A stretch of 15,744 nucleotides of DNA from an uncultured Pedobacter sp. (GCF_946479715.1 NZ_CAMLHF010000130.1:1-15744); one strand, 5' to 3'; shown: positions 6,262-13,931, counted from the first letter of the stretch. Made by a program: numbers and translations. Notes: a model not told the origin generated them from the sequence alone.

Positions 6262-7086
6262 ATGTCAAAAGTAATTTTAATAACAGGAGCCTCCAGGGGA
6301 TTTGGGAAAATCTGGGCAGAAGCATTTTTAAAACGTGGTGACCGGGTAGTTGCTACGGGAAGGAATATCGAAGCTCTTCAGGATCTGAGAAATCAATTTG
6401 GAGAACAGGTACTACCTGTTCAATTGGACGTGAACGATCGCCAGGCATGCTTTGAAGCCGTAAATACCGCGAAGGAACATTTTGGAAGAATTGATGTACT
6501 CATCAACAATGCAGGATTTGGATTGTTTGGCGCTGTTGAAGAAACATCTGAGCAGGAAGCAAGGAGCCAAATGGAAACTAATTTCTTTGGTGTGCTTTGG
6601 GCAACACAGGCTGTATTACCAATTATGCGTGCACAAAAGGCGGGTCACATTATCCAGGTATCGAGTTACCTGGGTTTAATAACAGCTCCGGTGTTGGGGA
6701 TTTACAATGCTTCCAAATTTGCTGTAGAAGGTTTAAGTGAAACACTTGCCATGGAAGTAAAAGCTTTTGGTATTAATGTGTCGTTGGTTGAGCCTAATGG
6801 CTATGCAACAGATTGGTCTGGGGAGTCGGCTTTTCAAGCAAAGAGCATGGAAGTCTATAACCCGGTAAAAGAAGCATTTCAGAAAGCTGTATCAGTTCCT
6901 GGTTTTTTTGGACAGCCGATAGCTACTGCAGAAGCTATAATTAAGTTAGTAGATGCACCCAATCCACCACTGAGGTTATTGTTAGGGGCCTTTGCTTATC
7001 CGTCGGTAAAAAAAGTATATGAAGAACGCCTGGCTAGCTTTGACGAATGGAAAAGTGTTTCTGAAGCAGCACACGGAACCAATTGA
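6262..7086 (+). CDS. Short-chain dehydrogenase/reductase (classical SDR), copy 1
   Basis: 274 residues of a classical SDR. The nucleotide-binding motif TGASRGFG is at 8-15, followed by the basic residue in ATGRN that usually favours NADP(H). NNAG is at 82-85. The catalytic Ser (S134 or S135 in QVSSYLG), Tyr148 and Lys152 (YNASK) are all present. The C-terminus has PGFFGQPIATAEAIIKLVDAPNPPLRLLLG, common in SDRs annotated as acting on hydrophobic carbonyls or alcohols. It probably reduces carbonyl compounds such as aldehydes or quinone-derived products in the cytosol; the substrate cannot be told. It follows a TetR operator and is only 12 bp before an MFS exporter, so the two are co-transcribed and repressed together. 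A paralogue with the same C-terminal pattern is at 12120. Confidence 0.92.
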   Translation: MSKVILITGASRGFGKIWAEAFLKRGDRVVATGRNIEALQDLRNQFGEQVLPVQLDVNDRQACFEAVNTAKEHFGRIDVLINNAGFGLFGAVEETSEQEARSQMETNFFGVLWATQAVLPIMRAQKAGHIIQVSSYLGLITAPVLGIYNASKFAVEGLSETLAMEVKAFGINVSLVEPNGYATDWSGESAFQAKSMEVYNPVKEAFQKAVSVPGFFGQPIATAEAIIKLVDAPNPPLRLLLGAFAYPSVKKVYEERLASFDEWKSVSEAAHGTN

Positions 7087-7098
7087 TAGCAGGAAATA

Positions 7099-8319
7099 AT
7101 GAGAATTTTAAAAGAAAATCACGAAGGTTTTAGTACCATACTAGCGCTGTCGCTTATCCCCTTGTCGGGATTTGCTACAGATATTTATTTGCCTTCTCTT
7201 CCGGCGATGGCAAAAGACCTGCATGTTTCAGCATCCGCTATTCAACTTTCGTTGGTGTTATTTATGTTTAGTATAGGCGTAAGTCAGATTTTTATTGGAA
7301 GCATATTGGATAGTTTTGGGCGTTTTAGGATCAGCATCATATCACTGGGATTGTTTTCGCTAACCAGTTTCGTCATTGCTGTTGTACCCAATATTTATGT
7401 TATTTATGCAATGCGTATTATTCAGGGAATTACAATTGCCTTTATTGTAGTAGGAAAACGTGCTTATTTTGTTGACCTCTATTCGGGAGAGAAATTAAAG
7501 CATTACATCAGCTTGTTTGCCATTATATGGGCCTGTGCTCCGATTATGGCGCCGTTTTTAGGGGGATATTTACAAAGTATCTTTGGCTGGCGATCCAACT
7601 TCTATTTTCTTGGCGTGCTGTCGCTTCTTTTTTTGATCCTGGAACTCGTCTATAGCGGTGAATCTTTAAAACACTTTCATCCATTTAAAATAAGGTCAAT
7701 TGCACAGACTTATAGTGGGATGTTAAAGACTGCTGATTTTACACTTGGTTTAGCTATCATCGGCATTTGCTTTGGCCTGGTAGTTATTTATAGCTTGTCG
7801 AGCCCCTTTATTATAGAAAGTATATTTGGCTATTCTGCTGTTACTACGGGCTATAGTTCACTGTTATCTGGTTTTTCTATCATGACGGGTGGAATTATTG
7901 CCAAATCTTTAATTAAGGAATCTTTAGCAAAAAAGGTTATCACTGCGCTGGTAGTGCAGGCAAGTCTGGTACTCCTTATGATCTTTACGGTTCCATTTGG
8001 TAGTAATATTTATACCTTAATAGGCTTCACGATCTGTATCCATATGTGCGGAGGTTTTATTTTCAACATCATTTATGGCTATTGTCTCAGCCGCTTTTCA
8101 AAAAATGCAGGGGTAGCAAGCGGACTTACAGGTGGTGCCATGTATATGGTTAGCTCCATATTCAGCTATGGTTTTGCAAATTTATATGCTGTTAAAAGCC
8201 AAACGTTATTAGGGATAGCAAATATCTCTTTGATATTGGTTATTAGCATTCTATTTATTGCCTTTAACCGATACAGGAAGGTACGTGTGAGTATTGAGCT
8301 GAAGACTGCTCTGGCCTAA
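7099..8319 (+). CDS. MFS multidrug efflux transporter, Bcr/CflA type
   Basis: 406 residues, with 12 hydrophobic segments expected. The Bcr/CflA signature in the first helix and loop is clear: GFATDIYLPSLPAMAKDL at about 24-41 with the membrane acidic residue D28. The MFS motif A after helix 2 is GSILDSFGRF. These inner-membrane proton antiporters export drugs and other small molecules. The start ATG has an AGGAA 4-8 bases upstream, one of the few Shine-Dalgarno-like sequences in the window. It is the second gene of the TetR-controlled SDR operon, so it probably exports the same toxicant or its SDR product. A hairpin with five T residues follows 16 bp after the stop. The substrate is unknown. 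Confidence 0.9.
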   Translation: MRILKENHEGFSTILALSLIPLSGFATDIYLPSLPAMAKDLHVSASAIQLSLVLFMFSIGVSQIFIGSILDSFGRFRISIISLGLFSLTSFVIAVVPNIYVIYAMRIIQGITIAFIVVGKRAYFVDLYSGEKLKHYISLFAIIWACAPIMAPFLGGYLQSIFGWRSNFYFLGVLSLLFLILELVYSGESLKHFHPFKIRSIAQTYSGMLKTADFTLGLAIIGICFGLVVIYSLSSPFIIESIFGYSAVTTGYSSLLSGFSIMTGGIIAKSLIKESLAKKVITALVVQASLVLLMIFTVPFGSNIYTLIGFTICIHMCGGFIFNIIYGYCLSRFSKNAGVASGLTGGAMYMVSSIFSYGFANLYAVKSQTLLGIANISLILVISILFIAFNRYRKVRVSIELKTALA

Positions 8320-8335
8320 CTAAATTTCAAAATGA

Positions 8336-8369
8336 GGTAATCCAATAAACATTATTGGATTACCTTTTT
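8336..8369. terminator. Intrinsic terminator after the MFS gene, also spanning the end of the MocR gene
   Basis: A perfect 13-bp stem GGTAATCCAATAA/TTATTGGATTACC (8336-8348 with 8352-8364) around the loop ACA is followed by TTTTT (8365-8369). It is a textbook terminator for the + strand MFS gene. The right arm codes for the last residues and stop codon of the minus-strand MocR gene, so the two convergent genes share it; the minus-side T-tract is weaker. Confidence 0.9.
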
Positions 8370-9815
8370 AAGAATTCCGAGTGCTTCCACCATTTCATTT
8401 TCCTCGAGCGAGGCAAAGCCCATTCTCATAGCATTGGTAGAAAAAGATTCATTCTTATAAAAATTCCCATTATCGATATAAAGGCCTTTTTTTGAAGCAT
8501 CATCTGACATTTTGATCAAATCGATCTTTTCATTGAAATTGGCCCAAACTGCAAGTCCTCCTTCTGGTAGGCTGAATGTGATCTGCTCATTAAAGTCGGA
8601 TTTGAGGATTTGACAAAACAGGTTCCTGCGATGCTTATAGATTTTCAATGTTTTCCGAAAGTGCCTGTCCATCTCACCATTGTCAAACATCACAGCAAAG
8701 GCCTCTTCTAAAAGGGTGTCTCCTTGCTTGTCTATGAGTTCTCTTAATGAGGATGCGGCATCAACAAATGCTGATGGACCTACCATAAACCCAATTCGCA
8801 AGGCCGGAGCAAACGTTTTTGTAATTGAACCTATGTAAATTACATTTTGATTGTGGTCGATACTGGCTAATGGAAGGTATGGTTTATTGTTGTAGTGAAA
8901 ATCAAAATCATAGTCGTCTTCAAGAATGGCAAAGCGATACTCTTTGGCCAGGTTCAATAGTTTTAACCTCCGCTCGACATTCAGCGTTACTGTTGTTGGA
9001 CAATGATGATGCGGTATTACATAAACAGCTTTTATTTTCTGGTGCTGTAAAATAGCTTCCAGATAATCTACATCCATTCCATTTTCATCAACAGGAATCC
9101 GTAACAGGTTTGCGCCGGCATATCTGAAAGCATCATCAGCGGAGGCATAGTTTGAAATGCCGACTGCGATATGATCACTGGGGCTGAGGAGTAGTTGGGC
9201 TGCTAAATAGATGCCCATCTGACTGCCTTTTGTAATGAGTATATTTTCAGCAGAAACATCCAGGCCCCTTGTATTGGAAAGATAGTTACTGATAGAAATC
9301 CGAAGATGTTCTGACCCCTTGGAACCACCATATTTCAGAAAGTTTCGACCATAAAACTTTCTGGAAAGACTCCTGTATTCACGCATGAGCAGGTCTACCG
9401 GGGCCAACCGCACATCGGGAAAGCCATCATCAATAGCCAGCGTAGTTTTCTGAAGATTCAGACTGGGCATTGCATTCTTAAAACGATTAGTCCATAGAAA
9501 AGCCTCCTCGGGTTTATTGTTTTTGTTGGGGTCTGGCAGTTTAGTTTTGGAAATTACGGGCAGCCTGGAAAGCACAAATATTCCTTTGCGTTCGATGGCT
9601 TCGGCCCAGCCCTGGCTAATCAGTTCTTCGTAAGCCAGTTTTACGGTATTTCTGTTAATGCCAATCAGTTCAGCAAGTACACGGGAGCTGGGTAGTAAGT
9701 CAGATGGTCGTAGACTTCCATTGGTAATCAGTGAGATAAAGCTATTGCACACCTGAATGTACAATGTTACAGGCGCGTCACGATCTATCTGAATTAATGA
9801 TTTGTATGGTAGCAT
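8352..9815 (-). CDS. MocR/PdxR-type regulator (GntR HTH fused to aminotransferase-like domain)
   Basis: 487 residues from the ATG at 9813-9815; the frame is open to a TTG at 9860, but that would place the start inside the promoter dyad. The N-terminal GntR winged helix spans about residues 15-85 (LYIQVCNSF...LLPSSRVLAELIGINRNTVKLAYEEL, then GIFV in the wing). The C-terminal fold-type I aminotransferase domain has the PLP lysine in GSITKTFAP (K333 from this start), LEDDYDFDF and a GPSAF loop. MocR proteins bind PLP or an amino compound in this domain to activate or repress a neighbouring, often divergent, operon. Here the divergent genes are an azoreductase and an EamA exporter. The family is certain; the effector is unknown, since no pyridoxal synthesis gene adjoins, so true PdxR function is not supported. 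Confidence 0.93.
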   Translation of the reverse strand: MLPYKSLIQIDRDAPVTLYIQVCNSFISLITNGSLRPSDLLPSSRVLAELIGINRNTVKLAYEELISQGWAEAIERKGIFVLSRLPVISKTKLPDPNKNNKPEEAFLWTNRFKNAMPSLNLQKTTLAIDDGFPDVRLAPVDLLMREYRSLSRKFYGRNFLKYGGSKGSEHLRISISNYLSNTRGLDVSAENILITKGSQMGIYLAAQLLLSPSDHIAVGISNYASADDAFRYAGANLLRIPVDENGMDVDYLEAILQHQKIKAVYVIPHHHCPTTVTLNVERRLKLLNLAKEYRFAILEDDYDFDFHYNNKPYLPLASIDHNQNVIYIGSITKTFAPALRIGFMVGPSAFVDAASSLRELIDKQGDTLLEEAFAVMFDNGEMDRHFRKTLKIYKHRRNLFCQILKSDFNEQITFSLPEGGLAVWANFNEKIDLIKMSDDASKKGLYIDNGNFYKNESFSTNAMRMGFASLEENEMVEALGILKKVIQ

Positions 9816-9840
9816 CTGGGCTGTAGTTTTTATAAGAATT

Positions 9841-9876
9841 GGTATGTAAATATACCCCAACTCATCTATACTTTTG
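9841..9876. promoter_or_regulatory. Divergent promoter region of MocR and azoreductase 2 with inverted repeat
   Basis: TACTTTTG at 9869-9876 matches TAnnTTTG exactly and lies 16 bp before the azoreductase ATG. Just upstream is the dyad GGTAT-GTAAAT-ATACC (9841-9856), at about the -33 position. The minus-strand -7-like box TAnnTTTA for the MocR gene (9847-9854) lies inside the same dyad. A regulator bound there could activate the azoreductase operon and repress its own gene. No good TTG -33 element is visible, which fits an activator-dependent promoter. Confidence 0.5.
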
Positions 9877-9892
9877 AATAAAATTACTAAAA

Positions 9893-10534
9893 ATGAAACG
9901 AGTATTAGTCATTAATTCGAGCGCAAGATCGCTTAGCTCCAGAAGCAGAAAACTTACTGAAATATTTGTTGATCACTGGAAAAACATTCATGTTAATCCG
10001 AAAATCAGCTTCCGCGAACTTGGGAATGCCGAGGTGCCGCACGTAACCGAAAATTGGATAGCTGCGGCCTTCAAACCTGAAGAAGCAAGGTCTGAGGAAG
10101 ATAGAGCGGCTTTAAAAATAAGCGATAGTTATATTTCAGAATTAAGGGAAGCTGATGTGATTATTATTGGTGTACCGATGTACAACTGGTCAGTTCCCAG
10201 TGCACTAAAGGCCTATATAGACCAGATTCTCAGGGTCAATGAAACTTTTAAGGTAAACCCTGCCAATGTGCAGCATCCATATGCTGGTATGTTGGAGAAC
10301 AAAACTTTATTCCTGTTGCTTTCCAGGGGCGACGAAGGATATGAGAAAGGAGAATATAATGAACATATGGACTTCCAGAGCCCCTATCTAAAGACCGTAT
10401 TTAACATTATTGGTATTAGCAATATCCATGTAATAGCAATTAACGGAAGATCTTCTGATGCTATTGATGCATCACATCAGAATTTAAGAATGCTGATTGA
10501 GCAGGAAGTTATTTTAACCAGTATGTGCAGATGA
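9893..10534 (+). CDS. FMN-dependent NADH-azoreductase (AzoR family), copy 2
   Basis: 213 residues. The flavodoxin-like fold has MKRVLVINSSARSLSSRS as the FMN phosphate loop, VIIIGVPMYNWSVPSALKAYID (89-110) with the PMYN flavin motif at 95-98, and the SRGD loop at 144-147. It is closer to canonical AzoR in these motifs than the copy at 4280, and the two are clearly diverged rather than a recent duplication. It should reduce quinones or azo and nitro compounds with NAD(P)H. It is divergent from the MocR regulator and shares a 4-bp ATGA overlap with the EamA transporter, so the three form one regulatory unit. The family call is firm and the substrate unknown. Confidence 0.92.
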   Translation: MKRVLVINSSARSLSSRSRKLTEIFVDHWKNIHVNPKISFRELGNAEVPHVTENWIAAAFKPEEARSEEDRAALKISDSYISELREADVIIIGVPMYNWSVPSALKAYIDQILRVNETFKVNPANVQHPYAGMLENKTLFLLLSRGDEGYEKGEYNEHMDFQSPYLKTVFNIIGISNIHVIAINGRSSDAIDASHQNLRMLIEQEVILTSMCR

Positions 10535-11418
10535 TGAACAATGTACTCAAAGGAAGCATTTTTATTGCGCTCGGCGCATCCAGTTATGGCATGCTTGGAG
10601 TTATTGTGAAACTGGCATATCATGATGGGTTCAGTACTGCGGAGGTAACACTTTCGCAGTTCAGTCTTGGATTTGGGGGGCTCCTTATTTTGACCTTGTT
10701 CCGAAAACAGCAACCAGTTTCAGAAATACGAACATCAGGTATTAAAAGCATACTTAAGCTGGTAGTTGCGGGTACTTCTCTGGGGTTGACCAGTGTTTTC
10801 TATTATCTAGCGGTGCAGTACATTCCGGTTAGTGTTGGAATTGTGCTGCTTATGCAGACGGTGTGGATGGGTGTTGTTGTGGAGATGATCTTGTATAAAA
10901 AGGCACCAGGCCTGCGGAAGATAATGTCGGTTTTCATTATTCTGGCCGGCACAGTATTCGCTACCAATTTGCTTAAACAATCTGTAAGTATCAACTGGGT
11001 GGGATTTGGCTGGGGTTTTCTGGCGGCGCTTTGCTATACGGCAACGATGTTTACGTCAAACCATCTTGAACTTCATTTTCCGCCATTAAAACGAAGTCTG
11101 TACCTGATCCTTGGCGGATTGATTGTTATTGCAGTGATTTTTCATTCTGCGTTGAACCTGGAATTTTCATACGGGATATTTACCAGCTGGGGCATCCTTC
11201 TTTCTTTGTTTGGGACAATTCTTCCGCCTTTATTGTTTACCAGAGGAATGCCGCTTACAGGAATAGGACTGGGAGCCATTATTGCATCTATAGAAATTCC
11301 TGTTGCCATATTTACAGCAAATGTACTTTTAAAAGAGCCTGTTAACCTGCTTCAGTGGGTTGGTGTTGTTCTTATCCTGCTTGCTGTGGTGTTGATGAAC
11401 ATCCGAAAAAAAATATAA
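10531..11418 (+). CDS. EamA/DMT-superfamily transporter
   Basis: 295 residues from ATG 10531, whose overlap with the azoreductase TGA (ATGA) marks coupled translation; a GTG at 10525 and an ATG at 10534 are the alternatives. About ten hydrophobic helices are arranged as two EamA repeats. The first starts KGSIFIALGASSYGMLGVIVKLAY with later PVSVGIVLLMQTVWMGVVVEMI. The second starts WVGFGWGFLAALCYTATMFT with PLTGIGLGAIIASIEIPVAIFTANVLLKEP, the usual conserved Pro/Glu helix end. Members export amino acids, metabolites or toxic analogues across the inner membrane. Coupling to an azoreductase under MocR suggests export of a related compound, perhaps an amino-acid-like one given the PLP-type sensor; this is an inference. 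Confidence 0.88.
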   Translation: MMNNVLKGSIFIALGASSYGMLGVIVKLAYHDGFSTAEVTLSQFSLGFGGLLILTLFRKQQPVSEIRTSGIKSILKLVVAGTSLGLTSVFYYLAVQYIPVSVGIVLLMQTVWMGVVVEMILYKKAPGLRKIMSVFIILAGTVFATNLLKQSVSINWVGFGWGFLAALCYTATMFTSNHLELHFPPLKRSLYLILGGLIVIAVIFHSALNLEFSYGIFTSWGILLSLFGTILPPLLFTRGMPLTGIGLGAIIASIEIPVAIFTANVLLKEPVNLLQWVGVVLILLAVVLMNIRKKI

Positions 11419-11457
11419 AATGAAAGGCCTCAATTGGAGGCCTTTCATTTTATATTT
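11411..11457. terminator. Bidirectional intrinsic terminator between EamA and CMD-like genes
   Basis: A perfect 21-bp stem, 11411-11431 with 11437-11457, closes a 5-base loop AATTG; the GC core is GGCCTC/GAGGCC. On the minus strand the stem runs into eight T residues just beyond (the A-run at 11406-11413), making it strong for the CMD-like gene. On the + strand TTTCATTTTATATTT follows the core. The left arm overlaps the EamA stop codon. Confidence 0.9.
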
Positions 11458-11469
11458 CCTTTATCAATT

Positions 11470-11904
11470 CTATGCTGGTATTAATTTAGTTGTGATGCCA
11501 ATTCTGTTCCATACGTTAATGGTAATAATAGCTAAGATCACTTGTGCCAGATAAGTTTCGTCCAGTACTTTAGCTACTTCCTCATAGGTTTCATCTTTTA
11601 CATGATTGGTAATTAAAGTAACTTCCTCGGTAAGTGCTAATATTGCGCGTTCTTCTTCTGAGAAAAATGGAGCATCGCGCCAGGCATTGAGCGCATAAAT
11701 ACGCTGTTCTGTTTCGCCGGCTTTACGGGCATCTTTGGTGTGCATATCAATACAAAATGCACATCCATTTATTTGTGAAGATCTAATTTTAATCAGGTCC
11801 TTATGTGTTCTTGTAAGTGGTGTGCTTTCAATGAATTTTTCCAGTCCAAGAACTGCTCTGTATCCTGCTGGCTCTACTTTGTCAATGTGAATTCGTGTTT
11901 TCAT
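11470..11904 (-). CDS. Carboxymuconolactone decarboxylase family protein (AhpD-like)
   Basis: 144 residues, all helical. The AhpD-type redox motif is intact: GCAFCIDMHTKDAR with C48, C51 and H55, preceded by the SQIN segment and followed by ERIYALNAWRD-type helices (QRIYALNAWRDAPFFSEEERA). Proteins of this subgroup (alkylhydroperoxidase-like core) form oligomers and use the CxxC pair in peroxide or thiol chemistry rather than decarboxylation. There is no AhpC partner nearby, so the real reductant and substrate are open. It is a single gene bounded by a strong terminator and its own -7 box. Its presence among azoreductases and SDRs fits an oxidant or electrophile defence locus. Confidence 0.9.
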   Translation of the reverse strand: MKTRIHIDKVEPAGYRAVLGLEKFIESTPLTRTHKDLIKIRSSQINGCAFCIDMHTKDARKAGETEQRIYALNAWRDAPFFSEEERAILALTEEVTLITNHVKDETYEEVAKVLDETYLAQVILAIITINVWNRIGITTKLIPA

Positions 11905-11933
11905 GTCTTAAAATTTATAAGATTTATTTACCA

Positions 11934-11941
11934 CAAAATTA
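11934..11941 (-). promoter_or_regulatory. -7 promoter element of the CMD-like gene
   Basis: On the minus strand this reads TAATTTTG, an exact TAnnTTTG match, 29 bp before the ATG at 11904. No well-spaced TTG -33 element is visible. Confidence 0.45.
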
Positions 11942-12015
11942 CCGCTATGATATTGATGCTAAATATACCAATTACAAAATAAAGGGTGGTCCAGCAAGCT
12001 GAATAGACTTAATGT

Positions 12016-12093
12016 AACAATGCGATTGTTTGAATTTTGCAACTATTCATTTGTTCTCTGCAATCGTTGCATTTCTATGAGGGGTTACCTTTG
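12016..12093 (+). promoter_or_regulatory. Promoter of SDR 2 with phased dyads (candidate regulator sites)
   Basis: TACCTTTG at 12086-12093 is an exact TAnnTTTG box 26 bp before the SDR ATG; a TTG at 12067-12069 is spaced 16 bp. Upstream lie AACAAT-GCG-ATTGTT (12016-12030), a TGCAA half-site (12038-12042) and TGCAA-TCG-TTGCA (12059-12071), the last overlapping the -33 area. The TGCAA half-sites are 21 bp apart and the dyad centres 42 bp apart, that is two and four helical turns. This suits an AraC-type regulator, and one is encoded just downstream. Confidence 0.5.
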
Positions 12094-12119
12094 CTTACAG
12101 AAATTAAAAAGGAATAATC

Positions 12120-12968
12120 ATGGATAAAATAATTCAAAAAGTATGGTTTATTACAGGGGCTTCGAAGGGGTTAGGATTAGCACTTGTAATACAGTTATTG
12201 GAACAAGGACAAAAGGTAGCTGCAACTTCCAGAAGCATTGAGGACTTAAAAAATGCAATAGGTATGGAAAATGACAATTTTCTTCCTTTATCGGTTGATA
12301 TCAGGAATGAAGAAAGTGTCTCAGCTGCAATAGAACAAGTTGTTGCGCGCTTCGGAAAGGTGGATGTTATTGTGAATAATGCAGGCTATGGTTTAGCGGG
12401 AGCTCTTGAGGAATTGACAGATGCGGAAAGCAGGCAAAACTTCGACGTAAATGTATTTGGGTCTTTAAATGTGATTAGAAAAGCAATGCCGTATCTGCGT
12501 AAACAAGGTTCCGGGCACATCTTTAACATTGCATCTATTGGGGGTTTTACAGGAGCTTTCCCTGGTTTTGGGATTTACTGTGCTACTAAATTTGCTGTTC
12601 ATGGTTTCTCAGAATCATTGAGGGAAGAAGTGAAGAATTTTGGCGTAAAAGTAACGGTAGTATCACCTGGATATTTCAGGACCAACTTTCTAAGTGATTC
12701 ATCGCTAAATGTACCATCAAATCAAATACAAGAGTATGCTGAAGTACGAGCAGTTCAAGCTGCGCATGAACAGGATATTAACGGGAATCAACCTGGTGAT
12801 CCGCAAAAAGCTGCTGCAGCGTTTATCAGCGTAGCAGACATGGAAAACCCTCCGGTTCACTTGTTTCTTGGGGAAGATGCATACGAATTTGCCAACGCAA
12901 AGATCGCATCTGTGCAAAAAGAGATGGAACAATTGGCATACATTGGTAAAGCCACAGGCTTTGAATAG
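12120..12968 (+). CDS. Short-chain dehydrogenase/reductase (classical SDR), copy 2
   Basis: 282 residues of a classical SDR. The cofactor motif TGASKGLG is at 12-19, followed by AATSRS, where the Arg favours NADP(H). VNNAGYG marks the NNAG motif. The catalytic residues are S139 (NIASIGG), Y153 and K157 (YCATK). The tail has PGDPQKAAAAFISVADMENPPVHLFLGEDAYEFA, the same C-terminal pattern as the SDR at 6262, though the sequences are well diverged. It probably reduces a carbonyl substrate in the cytosol. An AraC-family gene follows in the same direction after 51 bp, and the promoter holds 21-bp-phased half-sites, so control by that regulator is likely but unproven. Confidence in the fold and chemistry is high; the substrate is unknown. 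Confidence 0.92.
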   Translation: MDKIIQKVWFITGASKGLGLALVIQLLEQGQKVAATSRSIEDLKNAIGMENDNFLPLSVDIRNEESVSAAIEQVVARFGKVDVIVNNAGYGLAGALEELTDAESRQNFDVNVFGSLNVIRKAMPYLRKQGSGHIFNIASIGGFTGAFPGFGIYCATKFAVHGFSESLREEVKNFGVKVTVVSPGYFRTNFLSDSSLNVPSNQIQEYAEVRAVQAAHEQDINGNQPGDPQKAAAAFISVADMENPPVHLFLGEDAYEFANAKIASVQKEMEQLAYIGKATGFE

Positions 12969-12995
12969 CAGACTTATTAATTGCAAGAATATCTT

Positions 12996-13003
12996 TATTT
13001 TTG
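12996..13003 (+). promoter_or_regulatory. -7 promoter element of the AraC-family gene
   Basis: TATTTTTG matches TAnnTTTG exactly and lies 16 bp before the ATG at 13020, giving a leader of about 10 nt. No well-spaced -33 TTG is visible. It suggests that the regulator can be made apart from the SDR gene. Confidence 0.45.
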
Positions 13004-13019
13004 ATCAGGTAAAAAACAT

Positions 13020-13925
13020 ATGGCTGAAATAGAAACCTTAGAAGATTTTTACAGGCACAAATTCGCAGGCGTTGCCAGCGATGCACAAAAAGCAATTGGT
13101 GATTTTAATGCCTTTGTACTGGAAGACATCAGCACTCCGGAAGGAAATTCGACTGTTGAATATGCTCGTAGAGATTTTTTCAAGATCAGCCTGATTACAG
13201 GATCCAACCTTTATCATTATGCCGACAAAACCATAAAGATAGATGGTACTGCACTCATCTTTTTCAACCCCCAGGTGCCGTATAAAATGGAATGTTCATC
13301 GAAAGAAAATAGAGGCTTCTTCTGTATTTTCAAAGAAGCCTTTTATAGCGAAAAATTGAGAGGTAGCTTAAATGACCTTCCGATGTTTACAATTGGTGGA
13401 AAACCATGCTATATTCTTGATGAGCAGCAAAAAGATGAAGTTTCGATGATCTTTAAAAAGATAATCAAAGAGATGGAATCTGATTATAAGTATAAACGGG
13501 ATCTGTTGTTGAACTATGTGACCGAAATGATTCATTATGCGCTAAAGCTGGAGCCTACCGAAAGCTTGTACCATACCAATGATGCCAATGCGAGAATTAC
13601 TGCTGTATTTTCAGAGCTACTGGAACGTCAGTTTCCAATTGTATCATCTGAACAACGATTTAATATGCGTTCGGCCAAAGACTTTGCTGAACGGCTGTTT
13701 GTTCACGTAAACCATCTTAACAGGGCCATAAAAGAGACAACAGGAAAGACTACCAGTTACTATATTGCAAACAGGATTGCAAGCGAAGCGAAAGCATTGT
13801 TGAAACATACAGACTGGAACATTTCAGAGATCAGCTATTGCCTGGGTTTTGAAGAACCCTCGCATTTCAATAATTTTTTCAGGAAACATACTGAATTGTC
13901 GCCATCAAAATATAGGACTGCCTAA
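13020..13925 (+). CDS. AraC family transcriptional regulator
   Basis: 301 residues. The N-terminal part (about 25-190) is a cupin-like sensor region with FFKISLITGSNLYHYADKTIKIDGTALIFFNPQ-type strands. The C-terminal AraC/XylS domain (about 200-299) has two helix-turn-helix units: the first around SAKDFAERLFVHVNHLNRAIKETTG, and the second NISEISYCLGFEEPSHFNNFFRKH followed by the family end SPSKYR. This architecture is common in Bacteroidota, where such regulators usually activate a neighbouring SDR, oxidoreductase or MFS gene. Here the SDR lies directly upstream and a Bcr/CflA exporter converges downstream. The ligand is not known. The gene ends 6 bp from the convergent MFS stop, with no terminator between them. 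Confidence 0.92.
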   Translation: MAEIETLEDFYRHKFAGVASDAQKAIGDFNAFVLEDISTPEGNSTVEYARRDFFKISLITGSNLYHYADKTIKIDGTALIFFNPQVPYKMECSSKENRGFFCIFKEAFYSEKLRGSLNDLPMFTIGGKPCYILDEQQKDEVSMIFKKIIKEMESDYKYKRDLLLNYVTEMIHYALKLEPTESLYHTNDANARITAVFSELLERQFPIVSSEQRFNMRSAKDFAERLFVHVNHLNRAIKETTGKTTSYYIANRIASEAKALLKHTDWNISEISYCLGFEEPSHFNNFFRKHTELSPSKYRTA

Positions 13926-13931
13926 GGGTCA

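Noticed and set aside
9816..9860. TTG start for the MocR gene
   Set aside because: It would overlap the divergent promoter dyad; MLPYKSLIQIDRD from the ATG at 9815 fits the usual MocR N-terminus.
6262..12968. The two SDR genes as a recent tandem duplication
   Set aside because: They share fold and tail pattern, but their motifs and most residues differ (for example TGASRGFG versus TGASKGLG, YNASK versus YCATK), so they are old paralogues.
12717..13095. Minus-strand frames across the SDR 2-AraC junction
   Set aside because: They are antisense to two solid genes and the promoter of the AraC gene, and have no recognisable protein features.
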